Numbered from the stretch's first letter, positions 47,844 through 56,801 are shown. The stretch: 64,000 bases of DNA from Sphingorhabdus sp. Alg231-15 (GCF_900149705.1 NZ_LT703001.1:1-64000), one strand, 5' to 3'. Notes: generated by a model from the sequence alone, not told the origin. A program made the numbers and translations.

Positions 47844-47901
47844 TTTCCCTCACGGTCCTTGTCCGACCCAGACCAGCCGAGACCAAATCACAAACAAAAA
47901 G

Positions 47902-47931
47902 CCCGCCGATCATCTCCGATCAGCGGGTTTT
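47902..47931. terminator. Bidirectional hairpin terminator between bpt and the convergent gene
   Basis: CCCGC (47902-47906) pairs with GCGGG (47923-47927) and GATC (47908-47911) with GATC (47918-47921), followed by TTTTA on the right and preceded by an A-run on the left. It can serve both converging genes. Confidence 0.75.
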
Positions 47932-47949
47932 ATTAAGTGTCTCTGCTAC

Positions 47950-49368
47950 TCAATCGCAATAGAGGCAGCATTCCTGTTGGCAGCCCTTGACCGGTGCCGG
48001 AGCATGCCGTTTCGGCTTTGGCTTCCAGACTCTCTTCGGAGCTGGCTTCCAGCGTTTTTTGGCCGGTTTCGCTTTGGTGTAGATGACCTCCTCATCAATA
48101 TATGTCGTCGTGGTGGTCGTCGTTACTGGCGCTGACTGAATGACAATGGTTGTCACAGCCGGCTGGTAATAGGCAGGATAGTAATATCCGCCTTGCCACC
48201 CGCTCGGATATCTTTGCTGAGTCCGATAGTGGCGGCGCGGAGCTGGTGCGCGATAGTCCACGCCTGGTGCTTGGGTGTAGTCGCCATGTGCCCGCTCATT
48301 CTGGCCGTATTTTTTGAGCAATTTGCGACACCGGTCGGTGCCTTGGTCAATTGCTGCTCCGGCCAGGGCGCCAACGCCGCCGCCGATCAGAGAGCCGCCC
48401 AACCGGTTTCCGCGTCCTGCAATCCGATTGCCAGCCAATGTACCAATGGCACCACCGACAACGGCGCCGCCAATGCCGCTGCTTTTCTTGCAGCGTTCCA
48501 GATAGGCGAGCTCTTCGTCGCGTTCGCTATAGCGTCGATCTTGGTAGCGTGGGGCCTCGCGCACCGGGGCTTCATTGCTCCAATGTGGTGCGCTGTCGGC
48601 ATAGCTGGCACCGACCTGAGACGCATTGCCGTCGCCGATGAAAGTGCCCGAATATTGGCCTTCATAAACTTTGCCTTCGGCATCGCGATAGGTGCCCTGC
48701 CAATCGCCTTTATAGCTGCCATCTTCACGATAGGCACCGTTCCAGTCGCCCTGATAGGTTGATGAACCGCCATGTGCTCCCGAGGGGGTAGCGATAACCT
48801 GGTCATCTTCCATGAACACGCTGTCATCATATTTGGCCTGACCAGCGCGATAACCGTCATTATAGCCCTGATTATAACGATCCCAATCGAGATTATTGAC
48901 GCTGTCGTAAACCACGCCACGGCGGTCGGTCAGCACAGCGTCATTATAATAGCGGGACCAGCCATAGCCGACGGAGGGTCGGCTCAGGCCGTAATTGCCA
49001 TAGTTCGCGATGAAGAAGCTCGGCTGGATAAAGGTGCGGGGCAGACGGAAACCCCGGTGCGGCCGCTTGTAACCGCGCCGATTGTGAATGCGCCCCATGC
49101 GAACTCTGGCGCCATCACGGAAGTGCCGCCCGCCGCGCATTGCATGGCGCATATGTTTACCGCCCATGCGGTGTATCTTTTGGCCACCCATGCGCGTCAT
49201 CTTTTTTGCGCCTTCCACACCAGACACGAGCGCTGCTGCGGAAACAAAAGACATATCTACCAGTGTCTGGTCTGCAGCGCTGCCCGGCACCGAGTCGATG
49301 GCTGCGGATGCCGCTGCCGGCATCATCGCCAAAGCGCCAGTCAAGCCAGCAAGTAAAAGGGTCTTCAT
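47950..49368 (-). CDS. Exported glycine-zipper protein with repeat motifs
   Basis: This 472-residue protein starts at ATG 49368, with GGGAG 9 bases upstream. The signal peptide is LLLAGLTGALAMMPAAASA. Domains in order: a His/Arg/Gly/Met-rich segment (KMTRMGGQKIHRMGG), a Tyr-rich region, MORN-like repeats (YQGDWNGAYREDG, YKGDWQGTYRDAEG, YEGQYSGTFIG), and a glycine-zipper hairpin (IGGAVVGGAIGTLAG to LIGGGVGALAGAAID). A Thr/Lys/Pro-rich tail follows, ending in a cysteine cluster CQQECCLYC. Glycine zippers insert in the outer membrane. The combination is unfamiliar, and the function is unknown. Confidence 0.75.
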   Translation of the reverse strand: MKTLLLAGLTGALAMMPAAASAAIDSVPGSAADQTLVDMSFVSAAALVSGVEGAKKMTRMGGQKIHRMGGKHMRHAMRGGRHFRDGARVRMGRIHNRRGYKRPHRGFRLPRTFIQPSFFIANYGNYGLSRPSVGYGWSRYYNDAVLTDRRGVVYDSVNNLDWDRYNQGYNDGYRAGQAKYDDSVFMEDDQVIATPSGAHGGSSTYQGDWNGAYREDGSYKGDWQGTYRDAEGKVYEGQYSGTFIGDGNASQVGASYADSAPHWSNEAPVREAPRYQDRRYSERDEELAYLERCKKSSGIGGAVVGGAIGTLAGNRIAGRGNRLGGSLIGGGVGALAGAAIDQGTDRCRKLLKKYGQNERAHGDYTQAPGVDYRAPAPRRHYRTQQRYPSGWQGGYYYPAYYQPAVTTIVIQSAPVTTTTTTTYIDEEVIYTKAKPAKKRWKPAPKRVWKPKPKRHAPAPVKGCQQECCLYCD

Positions 49369-49528
49369 GGTTAACAACTCCCTGTTATGACCCGTGCGCC
49401 AGGCACGGTCACCGTGTAATGGTTAACCAATAGTTATCATTTTGAGGGGTGATTGGCCATTAGCAGCTTGTAAAATAGGGGAGTTTCCGAGGACTGTCTC
49501 GAAATGGGGCAATCTGGTTTACGGCCTG

Positions 49529-50014
49529 TTAACCAAGCTTGTTCGCAATGGCTGCGACCAGTTTCGTCATGCCGGCTTCATCGTCGGCTGAGAAACGATT
49601 GGGCAGGGGGCTGTCGAGATCAAGCACGGCTATGACCCGTTGATCCGCGCAAACCGGGGCCACCAGTTCGCTCCGACTATCAGCGTCGCAGGCGATGTGC
49701 CCCGGGAAAGCATGAACATCAGCCACACGTTGTACCTGATTGGTTGCCGCAGCGGCTCCGCAAACCCCTTTGCCCATTGCGATCCGGATACAGGCACTCT
49801 TGCCCTGAAACGGGCCGAGAACCAGTTCATCATCCATCACCCGGTAAAATCCCGCCCAGTTAAGATCTGGGATATATTGCCAGATCAAGGCCGAAATATT
49901 GGCCATATTGGCTATAGCATCAGGCTCGCCATCGGTCAGCGCAAGTGCAGCTGTGATGAGGTCGCCATATAAGATATCCGGAGACTGATCGGTTGAGATT
50001 GAGAAATCATACAT
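49529..50014 (-). CDS. msrC: Free methionine-(R)-sulfoxide reductase (GAF domain)
   Basis: This 161-residue single-GAF enzyme reduces free methionine-R-sulfoxide. The three cysteines at 75, 85 and 109 (SACIRI, GVCG, HIACD) keep the spacing (10 and 24) I recall for fRMsr active-site cysteines, and NWAGFYRV and SELVAPV are family motifs. The start is ATG 50014. It stands apart from neighbours. Confidence 0.9.
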   Translation of the reverse strand: MYDFSISTDQSPDILYGDLITAALALTDGEPDAIANMANISALIWQYIPDLNWAGFYRVMDDELVLGPFQGKSACIRIAMGKGVCGAAAATNQVQRVADVHAFPGHIACDADSRSELVAPVCADQRVIAVLDLDSPLPNRFSADDEAGMTKLVAAIANKLG

Positions 50015-50140
50015 AATAAGCCCGCTACCAGTTCTTAGGGGCGACGTTCAAGCCGATTTCTTTGCAGATCGATCCAAAAGAGGTGGGCATATGTTTGCGC
50101 TAGGAAACGTAAAGGGCGCAAAAGCAGGTGTTGGTAATGT

Positions 50141-50168
50141 CAAAAAAAAGGGCGTTGGGAGAACGCCC
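50141..50168 (-). terminator. Rho-independent terminator of the TonB receptor gene
   Basis: The stem GGGCGTT (50150-50156) with AACGCCC (50162-50168) is followed in the leftward direction by eight T (A-run 50142-50149 on the plus strand). It lies 25 bases beyond the receptor stop. Confidence 0.88.
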
Positions 50169-50192
50169 CTTCTCTTCGCGAAGAAGACTTGA

Positions 50193-52433
50193 TTACATGT
50201 CAAAGCCCAATGTGATCCCCCAGCGTCGAGGTGGACTGATATTATGGAAGCTGAACAATCCGCCAACCGGTGTGAAGGATACCTCATATAGTTCATTGTT
50301 GAGGTTCTTGACGAAGACCGAGACATAGAATTGATCTCCCGGAACATCCCATTTCACGCTGGCATCGATCACATCATAGGATGAGATACGGCCATTCGGC
50401 GTGCCGGCGGTCAGCAGATTTTGCTTGCCAACATGGGTCCAGTCGCCCCGGAAGGTCAAAAGTCCGGCATCACCGAGGTCGGCGGCGTAGCTGATGCCTC
50501 CACCCAAGGTCCACTTTGGCGCCCTTGATATATCGCGATCCGCATTGTCTGTGATTATACCATCACCATTCAGGTCGGCTGAATATTCATCATAGCTGGC
50601 ATTATTATACCCGGCTGAAAAATCGAGGTTCAAACCATCGATCGGAACTGCGGAAACTTCCAGCTCAAACCCTCTGACGGTCGCGCTGGCGGCATTGTCG
50701 GTCACAGTCTCTTGGTTATTGCCGCCCGTTTGGTTCTCTAGCGTCCGAATGACCGTGCGCTGGAGATCATCATATTTGTTATAATATACTGCGAGATTGG
50801 TCCGCAAACGGTTGTCAAACCAGTCCGCCTTGATGCCACCTTCAAATGCATCGACGCTTTCTTCATCAAATGGTCCCAGAGCACCCGGAGTGCCTCCGCG
50901 TCCGTTGAATCCACCGCTTTTGAAACCTTTCGAATATTTGGCATAGATCAGAATATCATCGCTGGCCTGATAGTCGATACCCACGGATGGTCCAAAATTT
51001 GACCAGCTTTCATCCAGCTCAAACACAGGGCCAAGATTGGGGAAAGGTGTGAACAGAGTCGCAAAAAAGTCTTTCTTTTCTGTCGTAAAGCGTCCGCCAA
51101 GCGAAATCCGCAATTCGGGAGTAATATTATATTCCGCCTGACCGAAAATCGCGAAATTCTTGTGGGTCTGGCCAGTAATGGCGTTGTTTCTTGCGGTTAC
51201 AGGACCATTGGTAATGTTCAGAAACGTGTCCCTGCGGAGGAAATATTTCTGACGGAAATAATAGAGACCGGCAATGACGTTCAGATCGTCTGTGACGTCA
51301 GCATTATACCGAAGTTCACTCGAATATTGCTCATGTGGTTGATCACGTAATGTCTCGAAAAACGGAGCCGTTGTTCCGTCCGTGTCGTTATTGTTGATAT
51401 CTTTTGTCGTCTCCCGATAGTTGGATACTGACGTCAGGGTGCCTGGCCCAATTTGCCAGTTTGCCTCTGCAGTCACACCCCAGACATCAATATCGCTGCG
51501 ACCCGGCACATTAAAGGCAAATGACCGGACATTTTCATCCCTTCCGAAGGAAGGAACATCGTAGAAAACCTGCAAAAGCTGGTTTGGTGGCGAAACGTTG
51601 ATCGACGGGAGATTTTCGCTCCGCTCACGGCTATATTCGCCGATTATCGTCAGCTCGAAATTGTCTGTCGGTGTGAAAAGCAGCGAAGGACGAAACGTAA
51701 ATGTATTGCTCTCACCAGCGGAAGTAGATCCTCTTCTGCCAGGAATTCCGGTAAATGTGTTGGTGTAGAAGCCATCAAGATGCTGCGAAAACGCGGCTAC
51801 CTTGAACGCCAGAACATCATCGATCAGCGGGGCTTCGGCTGCGAAGCGGATATCTCTTTGGCCATAATCGCCAAGTGTCACGGCTCCGCGAATATCGAAA
51901 TCGCCAGTGGGTCGCTTCGTGCGATAATTTACTGCACCACCGGTTGTGTTCCGGCCAAATAATGTGCCCTGGGGACCACGCAGTATCTCGACTTGCTCAA
52001 CGTCAAACAGATCGAGTGAACTGTTTGCGGTTCGCGGAATATAGACACCGTCGACATAAATGCCGACCGATGGGTCCACAGTGGAGTCGGGGTCGCCATT
52101 GCCGATGCCCCGAATGAAGACCGAGACGGAACTTCCAAAATTACCGATAGTGTTGATGGTCACATTGGGCGCCCGGCCACTCAGATCGGAAAGGTCAGTG
52201 GCATTGATCCGCTCGAGACTTTCGCCGCCGAGGGCTGTCACCGCAACTGGTGCTTCTTGCAATCGTTCCGTTTTTTTTCGGGCGGTAACAACGATTTCCG
52301 CATTACCGGAACTTATCCTTGAATCTTCATCACCGGATTGTGCCATCGCTGGTACGGTAAATCCGCCCAAGATCCCAATCGCCGTCCCTATTGCAAGTTG
52401 TCGTCTGAATCTTAGACACACCTGTCCCATCAT
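50193..52433 (-). CDS. TonB-dependent receptor
   Basis: This 746-residue outer-membrane receptor has a signal peptide (IGTAIGILGGFTVPAMAQ), a TonB box-like EIVVTARKK, a plug domain (APVAVTALGGESLERI, VFIRGIG, VGIYVDGVYIPR, VEILRGPQGTLFGRNTTGGAVN) and a beta barrel. It ends in an aromatic strand RRWGITLGFDM. It resembles the large sphingomonad receptor family for organic substrates rather than a siderophore receptor with a known ligand. It is divergent from the DUF3604 gene across 170 bases; a TetR gene follows that, so common control is likely. Confidence 0.93.
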   Translation of the reverse strand: MMGQVCLRFRRQLAIGTAIGILGGFTVPAMAQSGDEDSRISSGNAEIVVTARKKTERLQEAPVAVTALGGESLERINATDLSDLSGRAPNVTINTIGNFGSSVSVFIRGIGNGDPDSTVDPSVGIYVDGVYIPRTANSSLDLFDVEQVEILRGPQGTLFGRNTTGGAVNYRTKRPTGDFDIRGAVTLGDYGQRDIRFAAEAPLIDDVLAFKVAAFSQHLDGFYTNTFTGIPGRRGSTSAGESNTFTFRPSLLFTPTDNFELTIIGEYSRERSENLPSINVSPPNQLLQVFYDVPSFGRDENVRSFAFNVPGRSDIDVWGVTAEANWQIGPGTLTSVSNYRETTKDINNNDTDGTTAPFFETLRDQPHEQYSSELRYNADVTDDLNVIAGLYYFRQKYFLRRDTFLNITNGPVTARNNAITGQTHKNFAIFGQAEYNITPELRISLGGRFTTEKKDFFATLFTPFPNLGPVFELDESWSNFGPSVGIDYQASDDILIYAKYSKGFKSGGFNGRGGTPGALGPFDEESVDAFEGGIKADWFDNRLRTNLAVYYNKYDDLQRTVIRTLENQTGGNNQETVTDNAASATVRGFELEVSAVPIDGLNLDFSAGYNNASYDEYSADLNGDGIITDNADRDISRAPKWTLGGGISYAADLGDAGLLTFRGDWTHVGKQNLLTAGTPNGRISSYDVIDASVKWDVPGDQFYVSVFVKNLNNELYEVSFTPVGGLFSFHNISPPRRWGITLGFDM

Positions 52434-52603
52434 GTTCCTCCCCAGTTGCCGGCCTATTGAATTTGGCCGTTTGCTTTTTTAATTAAATGAACATACGTTT
52501 AAATAAATTTGTACTCCATAGTCAAAACTGACAGGCTGCAAACTATGGCTGGCTCAGGCATGTTTCTGACAAATACCCCTGGGCATCGGGTGAAAGAAAG
52601 AAT
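52434..52603. promoter_or_regulatory. Divergent promoter region, TonB receptor / DUF3604
   Basis: This A/T-rich intergenic region of 170 bases contains AATGAACATACGTTTAAAT-like dyad sequence near 52485-52505 and no gene. It probably carries both promoters and an operator; the exact site is not clear. Confidence 0.4.
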
Positions 52604-54535
52604 ATGAAAATGAACTACTTATCCAATGAAAATGGACCACATGCCGCCAGATTGAAAAGAATCTGGGTTCGCATTTCAGCGAGCTTCCTATTGGCATCTG
52701 CGGTTCTTATCACTGGCTGTTCCGGAGCGCCTTCATCTGACAATGAAAGGGGTGACGACAGTTCCGTTACGCTCACTGAATATCCCGAACAGGTCTATTG
52801 GGGCGATTTGCACCTCCACACGCTTTATTCATTTGATAGCTATAATTTTGGTAACAAAACACTGGGGCCGGACGAGGCCTATCGCTTTGCACAGGGTGAA
52901 GAAGTCGATGCCCATGGGGGCAGGAAGGCGAAGCTGGAACAGCCACTGGATTTTCTAATGGTCTCCGACCATGCCGAGTTTACCGGCGTGTTTCTTGGAA
53001 TGGAAAAGGGTAATCCGGACATTGCCGACACGCCTTTGGGCAAAGCCTGGGCCGCCATGAATGAAGCCGGGGATACGGTTGGCCCGATGAACGAGGTTGT
53101 GGCATCGTTACAGGAAGGAAATGCCAAAAGACAGCCGCCTGAAAAGTTCCGGAGAACAATCTGGTCGGAACTTGTGGAAGCCGCAGAGCGGCATAATAAG
53201 CCCGGAAAGTTCACAACTTTTGCCGGCTATGAATGGACGTCCATGCCCGGCGGTGGCAACCAGCATCGGGTCGTTGTTTTCAAAGATGACAAAGACAAGA
53301 CGCTCCAAACCATCCCATTTTCTGCCGCTGACAGCAATAATCCGCTCGACCTGTGGCGTTATCTGGCAAATTATGAGGAAACTACAGGCGGTGAGGTGCT
53401 GGCGATTGCCCATAATGGTAATGTGTCCAACGGCAACATGTTCGGCGACATCCAAAGTGATGGGACACCCTTTGATCAGGAATATGTCGATCTGCGTGCG
53501 CGCTGGGAGCCGCTTTACGAAACGACTCAGGTTAAAGGAGATGGTGAGGCCCATCCGTTACTCTCCCCTGACGATGAGTTTGCTGATTTTGAAACATGGG
53601 ATGATACCAATATTTCTATGGTACCCCGGCCCACTGATCCGGATAAAAAGCGGGAGGTCATGCGTGGTGAGTATGCGCGTGAAGGCCTGAAGCAGGGTCT
53701 CGAATTGCAAGAACGTTTTGGCGTCAATCCATATCAATATGGATTAATTGGCAGCACCGACACCCATACTGGCCTGGCGACCGCCGATGATGATAATTTT
53801 TGGGGCAAGTTTGTTGAATCAGAGCCAGGCAAGGAGCGGATCACATCAAAAATGGGCGGGCGACTATGGGATAACTGGCGGCTGACCAGTTCCGGATATG
53901 TCGGTGCGTGGGCACGCGCGAATACCCGCGCAGAATTGTTTGCCGCTTTCAAACGCAAGGAGGTTTATGCAACCACGGGACCACGCATGGCGGTCCGTTT
54001 CTTTGGCGGATGGGATTACAAAAAAAGCGATATAGAAAAATCAGATTTTGCCGGCCTTGGATATGCCAAGGGTGTTCCCATGGGCGGTATCCTGAAACCG
54101 GGAGCAGGTTCGCCTAGCTTCATGGTTACAGCGGCCAAAGATCCCAACGGTGCCAATCTTGATCGCGTCCAGGTGATAAAAGGCTGGCGCAGTAGCGATG
54201 GCCAACTGCACGAAAAAATCTATGAAGTCCGTTTCGCCGGGGAACGCATAGTTGATCCTGCAACGGGTAAAATTCCGGCCATCGGTTCAACGGTTAACTT
54301 GACCGATGCCACTTATACCAACGATATCGGTGAGCCGTTTTTGGCCACGGTCTGGAGTGATCCCGATTTCAATCCCAAAGTTGCCGCGTTCTATTATGTC
54401 CGTGTACTGGAAATTCCAACGCCTCGTTGGACTCTTTACGATGCCGTTCGATACAAGGTGAAACCGCCAAAGGAAGTTCCATTGATCACTCAGGAGCGGG
54501 CCTATAGTTCTCCGATCTGGTATAGTCCATCATAA
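52604..54535 (+). CDS. DUF3604 lipoprotein (PHP-like hydrolase)
   Basis: This 643-residue exported protein has a lipobox LITGC (Cys near residue 39) and a DUF3604 domain: VYWGDLHLHTLYSFDSY at the start resembles the PHP-phosphoesterase HxH metal motif. MVSDHAEFTG, TFAGYEWTSMPGG, AIAHNGNVSNG and GSTDTHTGLA add further His/Asp metal ligands. The family is frequent next to TonB receptors in sphingomonads. It is likely a periplasmic metal hydrolase acting on a substrate taken up by the adjacent receptor; the reaction is unknown. Confidence 0.88.
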   Translation: MKMNYLSNENGPHAARLKRIWVRISASFLLASAVLITGCSGAPSSDNERGDDSSVTLTEYPEQVYWGDLHLHTLYSFDSYNFGNKTLGPDEAYRFAQGEEVDAHGGRKAKLEQPLDFLMVSDHAEFTGVFLGMEKGNPDIADTPLGKAWAAMNEAGDTVGPMNEVVASLQEGNAKRQPPEKFRRTIWSELVEAAERHNKPGKFTTFAGYEWTSMPGGGNQHRVVVFKDDKDKTLQTIPFSAADSNNPLDLWRYLANYEETTGGEVLAIAHNGNVSNGNMFGDIQSDGTPFDQEYVDLRARWEPLYETTQVKGDGEAHPLLSPDDEFADFETWDDTNISMVPRPTDPDKKREVMRGEYAREGLKQGLELQERFGVNPYQYGLIGSTDTHTGLATADDDNFWGKFVESEPGKERITSKMGGRLWDNWRLTSSGYVGAWARANTRAELFAAFKRKEVYATTGPRMAVRFFGGWDYKKSDIEKSDFAGLGYAKGVPMGGILKPGAGSPSFMVTAAKDPNGANLDRVQVIKGWRSSDGQLHEKIYEVRFAGERIVDPATGKIPAIGSTVNLTDATYTNDIGEPFLATVWSDPDFNPKVAAFYYVRVLEIPTPRWTLYDAVRYKVKPPKEVPLITQERAYSSPIWYSPS

Positions 54536-54578
54536 GGATGTTCATTTGTTCACAGGCAATTGTCTTTGTTGACCAATG

Positions 54579-54596
54579 TGTTCGTAATTGCGAACA
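54579..54596. promoter_or_regulatory. Operator-like palindrome upstream of the TetR gene
   Basis: TGTTCG, TAATTG, CGAACA form an 18-base dyad (one central mismatch) ending 7 bases before the TetR start, where an autoregulatory TetR operator would sit. A related TGTTCA half-site lies at 54539-54544. Confidence 0.6.
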
Positions 54597-54603
54597 GTAA
54601 CCG

Positions 54604-55242
54604 ATGAATACGAGACAAGATAACCCAAAGCCGGCCGTCAAAAGGGGACGCCCTTTCGGCAGCAATGCTGAGGACACGCGCAGGCGTTTACTTCAGGCAG
54701 CCGAGAAACATTTTAATGACAACGCCTATGCGGATGTGAGTATGGCGAAGGTTGCCAAATCTGCAGGCATGACCGGCGCGGCTATTTATAATTATTTCAG
54801 CTCGAAAGATGAGCTGTTCCAAGAAACCATTGCAAGCCGGATTCGCCTCTACAACGAAACCATCGCTGATGCTGTCTCTGGCTCTGGTTCGTGGAAAGAC
54901 AAGTTCAATCGATTGGTTGATGCCGTTACTCCGATGCGGCGTGCTTCCTACGGTTTTCCTATGATCGGCAGCGTCGTCATAAATCGGTTGCAGCGGGAAC
55001 CCGATAAATTCCAGGAGATCCGTGATTTGCGCGACGAATCTGCGAAAATATTCCGATCGCTTGTTGCCGAAGGCGTGGATTGCGGTGATCTGCCGGAAGA
55101 TACAGACATTGCCATAACCGGCGACCTGTTGATGGCGATAACAGCAGGTGCGATGAACACAGTCTCATTTTATCATCCGTCGCTGGATAACATGGGGCCG
55201 ATTATCGATTCCGTCAAAACGTTGCTTGGAACGAAGCGCTAG
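54604..55242 (+). CDS. TetR/AcrR-family regulator
   Basis: This 212-residue repressor has an N-terminal HTH (TRRRLLQAAEKHFNDNAYAD, VSMAKVAKSAGMTGAAIYNYF) and a helical ligand-binding C-terminal domain. A basic N-terminal tail ends in KRGRPFG. It lies 68 bases after the DUF3604 gene, and its promoter carries a palindrome. It probably controls the divergent receptor and hydrolase and itself; the inducer is unknown. Confidence 0.9.
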   Translation: MNTRQDNPKPAVKRGRPFGSNAEDTRRRLLQAAEKHFNDNAYADVSMAKVAKSAGMTGAAIYNYFSSKDELFQETIASRIRLYNETIADAVSGSGSWKDKFNRLVDAVTPMRRASYGFPMIGSVVINRLQREPDKFQEIRDLRDESAKIFRSLVAEGVDCGDLPEDTDIAITGDLLMAITAGAMNTVSFYHPSLDNMGPIIDSVKTLLGTKR

Positions 55243-55299
55243 TATCAATTCTTTGTAAGGAAGTTCGAGTTGTTCTTTCGCATTCGGCGTTCTGCGTGT

Positions 55300-55701
55300 T
55301 CAATCCAGGCTTGGCTTGCCGCGCATCTTTTTGACATTAGATTTCTTCTTCTTTGAATCCACTCGCCGCGCTTTGGCGGCTCGGCTCGGCTTGGTCTTGA
55401 TCCGGCGGGCGTCGCGCTGATGGGCCTCGACTAGCATGTCCTCGATCCGTTTGCGCGCTTCTGCACGATTGGCTTCACGGGTGCGATGTTCCCGAACCGT
55501 TATGATTAGTTCCCCATTGCTGGTCATTTTGCGCCCGGCCAGCGAGCGGAGTTTACGAAACGCAAAAGGAGGCAGACGCAGCGCATAAATGTTAACGCGC
55601 ATCTGAACGGCCGTCTCGACTTTGTTAACATTCTGACCGCCGGGACCAGAGGCCGCCAGAAATGTCTCGCTGATCGCGCTAACGGGAATGTTGAAGGTCA
55701 T
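55300..55701 (-). CDS. arfB: Alternative ribosome-rescue factor ArfB
   Basis: This 133-residue peptidyl-tRNA hydrolase of the class I release-factor fold (YaeJ/ICT1) has the catalytic GGQ at residues 21-23 (ASGPGGQNVNK) and the basic C-terminal tail (RRVDSKKKKSNVKKMRGKP) that enters the empty mRNA channel of stalled ribosomes. Length and tail fit the family. It is divergent from ctrA over 362 bases. Confidence 0.94.
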   Translation of the reverse strand: MTFNIPVSAISETFLAASGPGGQNVNKVETAVQMRVNIYALRLPPFAFRKLRSLAGRKMTSNGELIITVREHRTREANRAEARKRIEDMLVEAHQRDARRIKTKPSRAAKARRVDSKKKKSNVKKMRGKPSLD

Positions 55702-55881
55702 AAGATATCTTTAGTCGATGAAAAAGGAACGGCATAGAGGCTGTTCGCTCAGTCTCAAATCGTTTGTCATGATAAGCGCAGTTCTGAAATTTTGATGGAA
55801 AAAATGGTTTGAAAAACCATGCGAGCATCATTTTTGGGCTATTTGCATGACAAAAAGTTAAATTTTTTTCGTCGCTTATCA

Positions 55882-55947
55882 GAGTCTTGAAACGACTCAT
55901 TTCTGCGGCTTACAGAGTCAGAGGCCTCCCGCGACTCGTGCTGAATC
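55882..55947. promoter_or_regulatory. Cluster of five GANTC sites upstream of ctrA
   Basis: GANTC pentamers lie at 55882-55886, 55894-55898, 55915-55919, 55933-55937 and 55943-55947: five in 66 bases. In Caulobacter, CcrM methylation of the ctrA P1 promoter delays its firing until the fork passes; the density here suggests similar control. Confidence 0.85.
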
Positions 55948-55952
55948 CTAGA

Positions 55953-55968
55953 TTAATCTAAAATTAAC
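55953..55968. promoter_or_regulatory. CtrA box (autoregulation site)
   Basis: TTAA (55953-55956), seven bases, TTAAC (55964-55968) is an exact match to the CtrA consensus TTAA-N7-TTAAC. It lies about 95 bases upstream of the ctrA ATG and directly after the GANTC cluster. Confidence 0.8.
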
Positions 55969-56063
55969 CTTTTACGTTCATCTGTCTTATGGTTAATAAA
56001 TGATCGAGGGGCTTCGGGAGTGTACTCGATGCTAATGCGTAAACTAAGAAAAGGGGCTGCCCA

Positions 56064-56771
56064 ATGCGTGTGCTGCTGATTGAAGATGAGCCAACAACTG
56101 CAAAGGCTATTGAGCTGATGCTGACGACCGAAGGCTTTAATGTATACACAACGGATCTGGGTGAAGAAGGCCTCGATCTGGGTAAGCTATATGATTATGA
56201 CATTATATGTCTCGATCTGAACCTGCCCGACATGCATGGTTATGATGTCCTCAAAAAACTGCGTGTCGCCAAGGTGCAGACACCGGTTCTCATTCTTTCC
56301 GGTATCAGCGAAATGGACAGCAAAGTGCGTTCATTTGGATTTGGTGCCGATGATTATGTGACCAAGCCTTTCCACCGGGAAGAGCTGGTTGCTCGTATTC
56401 ACGCTGTTGTGCGCCGTTCGAAGGGCCATTCGCAGTCGGTCATTCGTACCGGCAAGCTTGCGGTGAACCTGGATGCCAAGACTGTTGAAGTCGATGGTAA
56501 CCGCGTGCATCTGACCGGCAAGGAATATGCGATGCTTGAGCTGCTTTCACTGCGCAAAGGCACGACGCTCACCAAGGAAATGTTCCTCAACCATCTTTAT
56601 GGTGGCATGGATGAGCCCGAACTCAAGATTATCGACGTGTTTATTTGTAAGTTGCGTAAGAAACTGGCTCTTGCTTGCGGTGGCGAGAACTACATCGAAA
56701 CCGTATGGGGCCGTGGCTATGTTCTTCGTGATATGGAAGAAGAAGCCGGACATGAGGTACAGGTCGCTTAA
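56064..56771 (+). CDS. ctrA: Cell-cycle response regulator CtrA
   Basis: This 235-residue OmpR-type master regulator has receiver domain acceptor Asp51 ([16 protein letters not shown]), [22 protein letters not shown] and the DNA-binding winged helix with near-invariant CtrA blocks [39 protein letters not shown] and FICKLRKKL. Its C-terminus is Val-Ala, where Caulobacter CtrA ends in the Ala-Ala degron used by ClpXP. It controls division, motility and methylation genes. The promoter carries GANTC and CtrA sites. Confidence 0.97.
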   Translation: MRVLLIEDEPTTAKAIELMLTTEGFNVYTTDLGEEGLDLGKLYDYDIICLDLNLPDMHGYDVLKKLRVAKVQTPVLILSGISEMDSKVRSFGFGADDYVTKPFHREELVARIHAVVRRSKGHSQSVIRTGKLAVNLDAKTVEVDGNRVHLTGKEYAMLELLSLRKGTTLTKEMFLNHLYGGMDEPELKIIDVFICKLRKKLALACGGENYIETVWGRGYVLRDMEEEAGHEVQVA

Positions 56772-56801
56772 GACTTTTAGTTCACTACCCAGAAAAATAT
56801 C

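Larger units (their letters stand above)
55702..56063. other. 362-base regulatory region between arfB and ctrA
   Basis: I see no gene here. It contains a perfect hairpin ATGGTTT-GAA-AAACCAT (55804-55820), an A/T-rich stretch, five GANTC sites, a CtrA box and the ctrA leader with an extra TTAA half-site (55993-55996). The length and site density resemble the multi-promoter ctrA control region of other alphaproteobacteria. Confidence 0.65.

Noticed and set aside
48193-48762. Long plus-strand open frame opposite the glycine-zipper gene
   Set aside because: It is the antisense shadow of a gene with signal peptide, ribosome site and domain motifs; its Ala/Ile-rich translation reflects the repeats of the sense gene.
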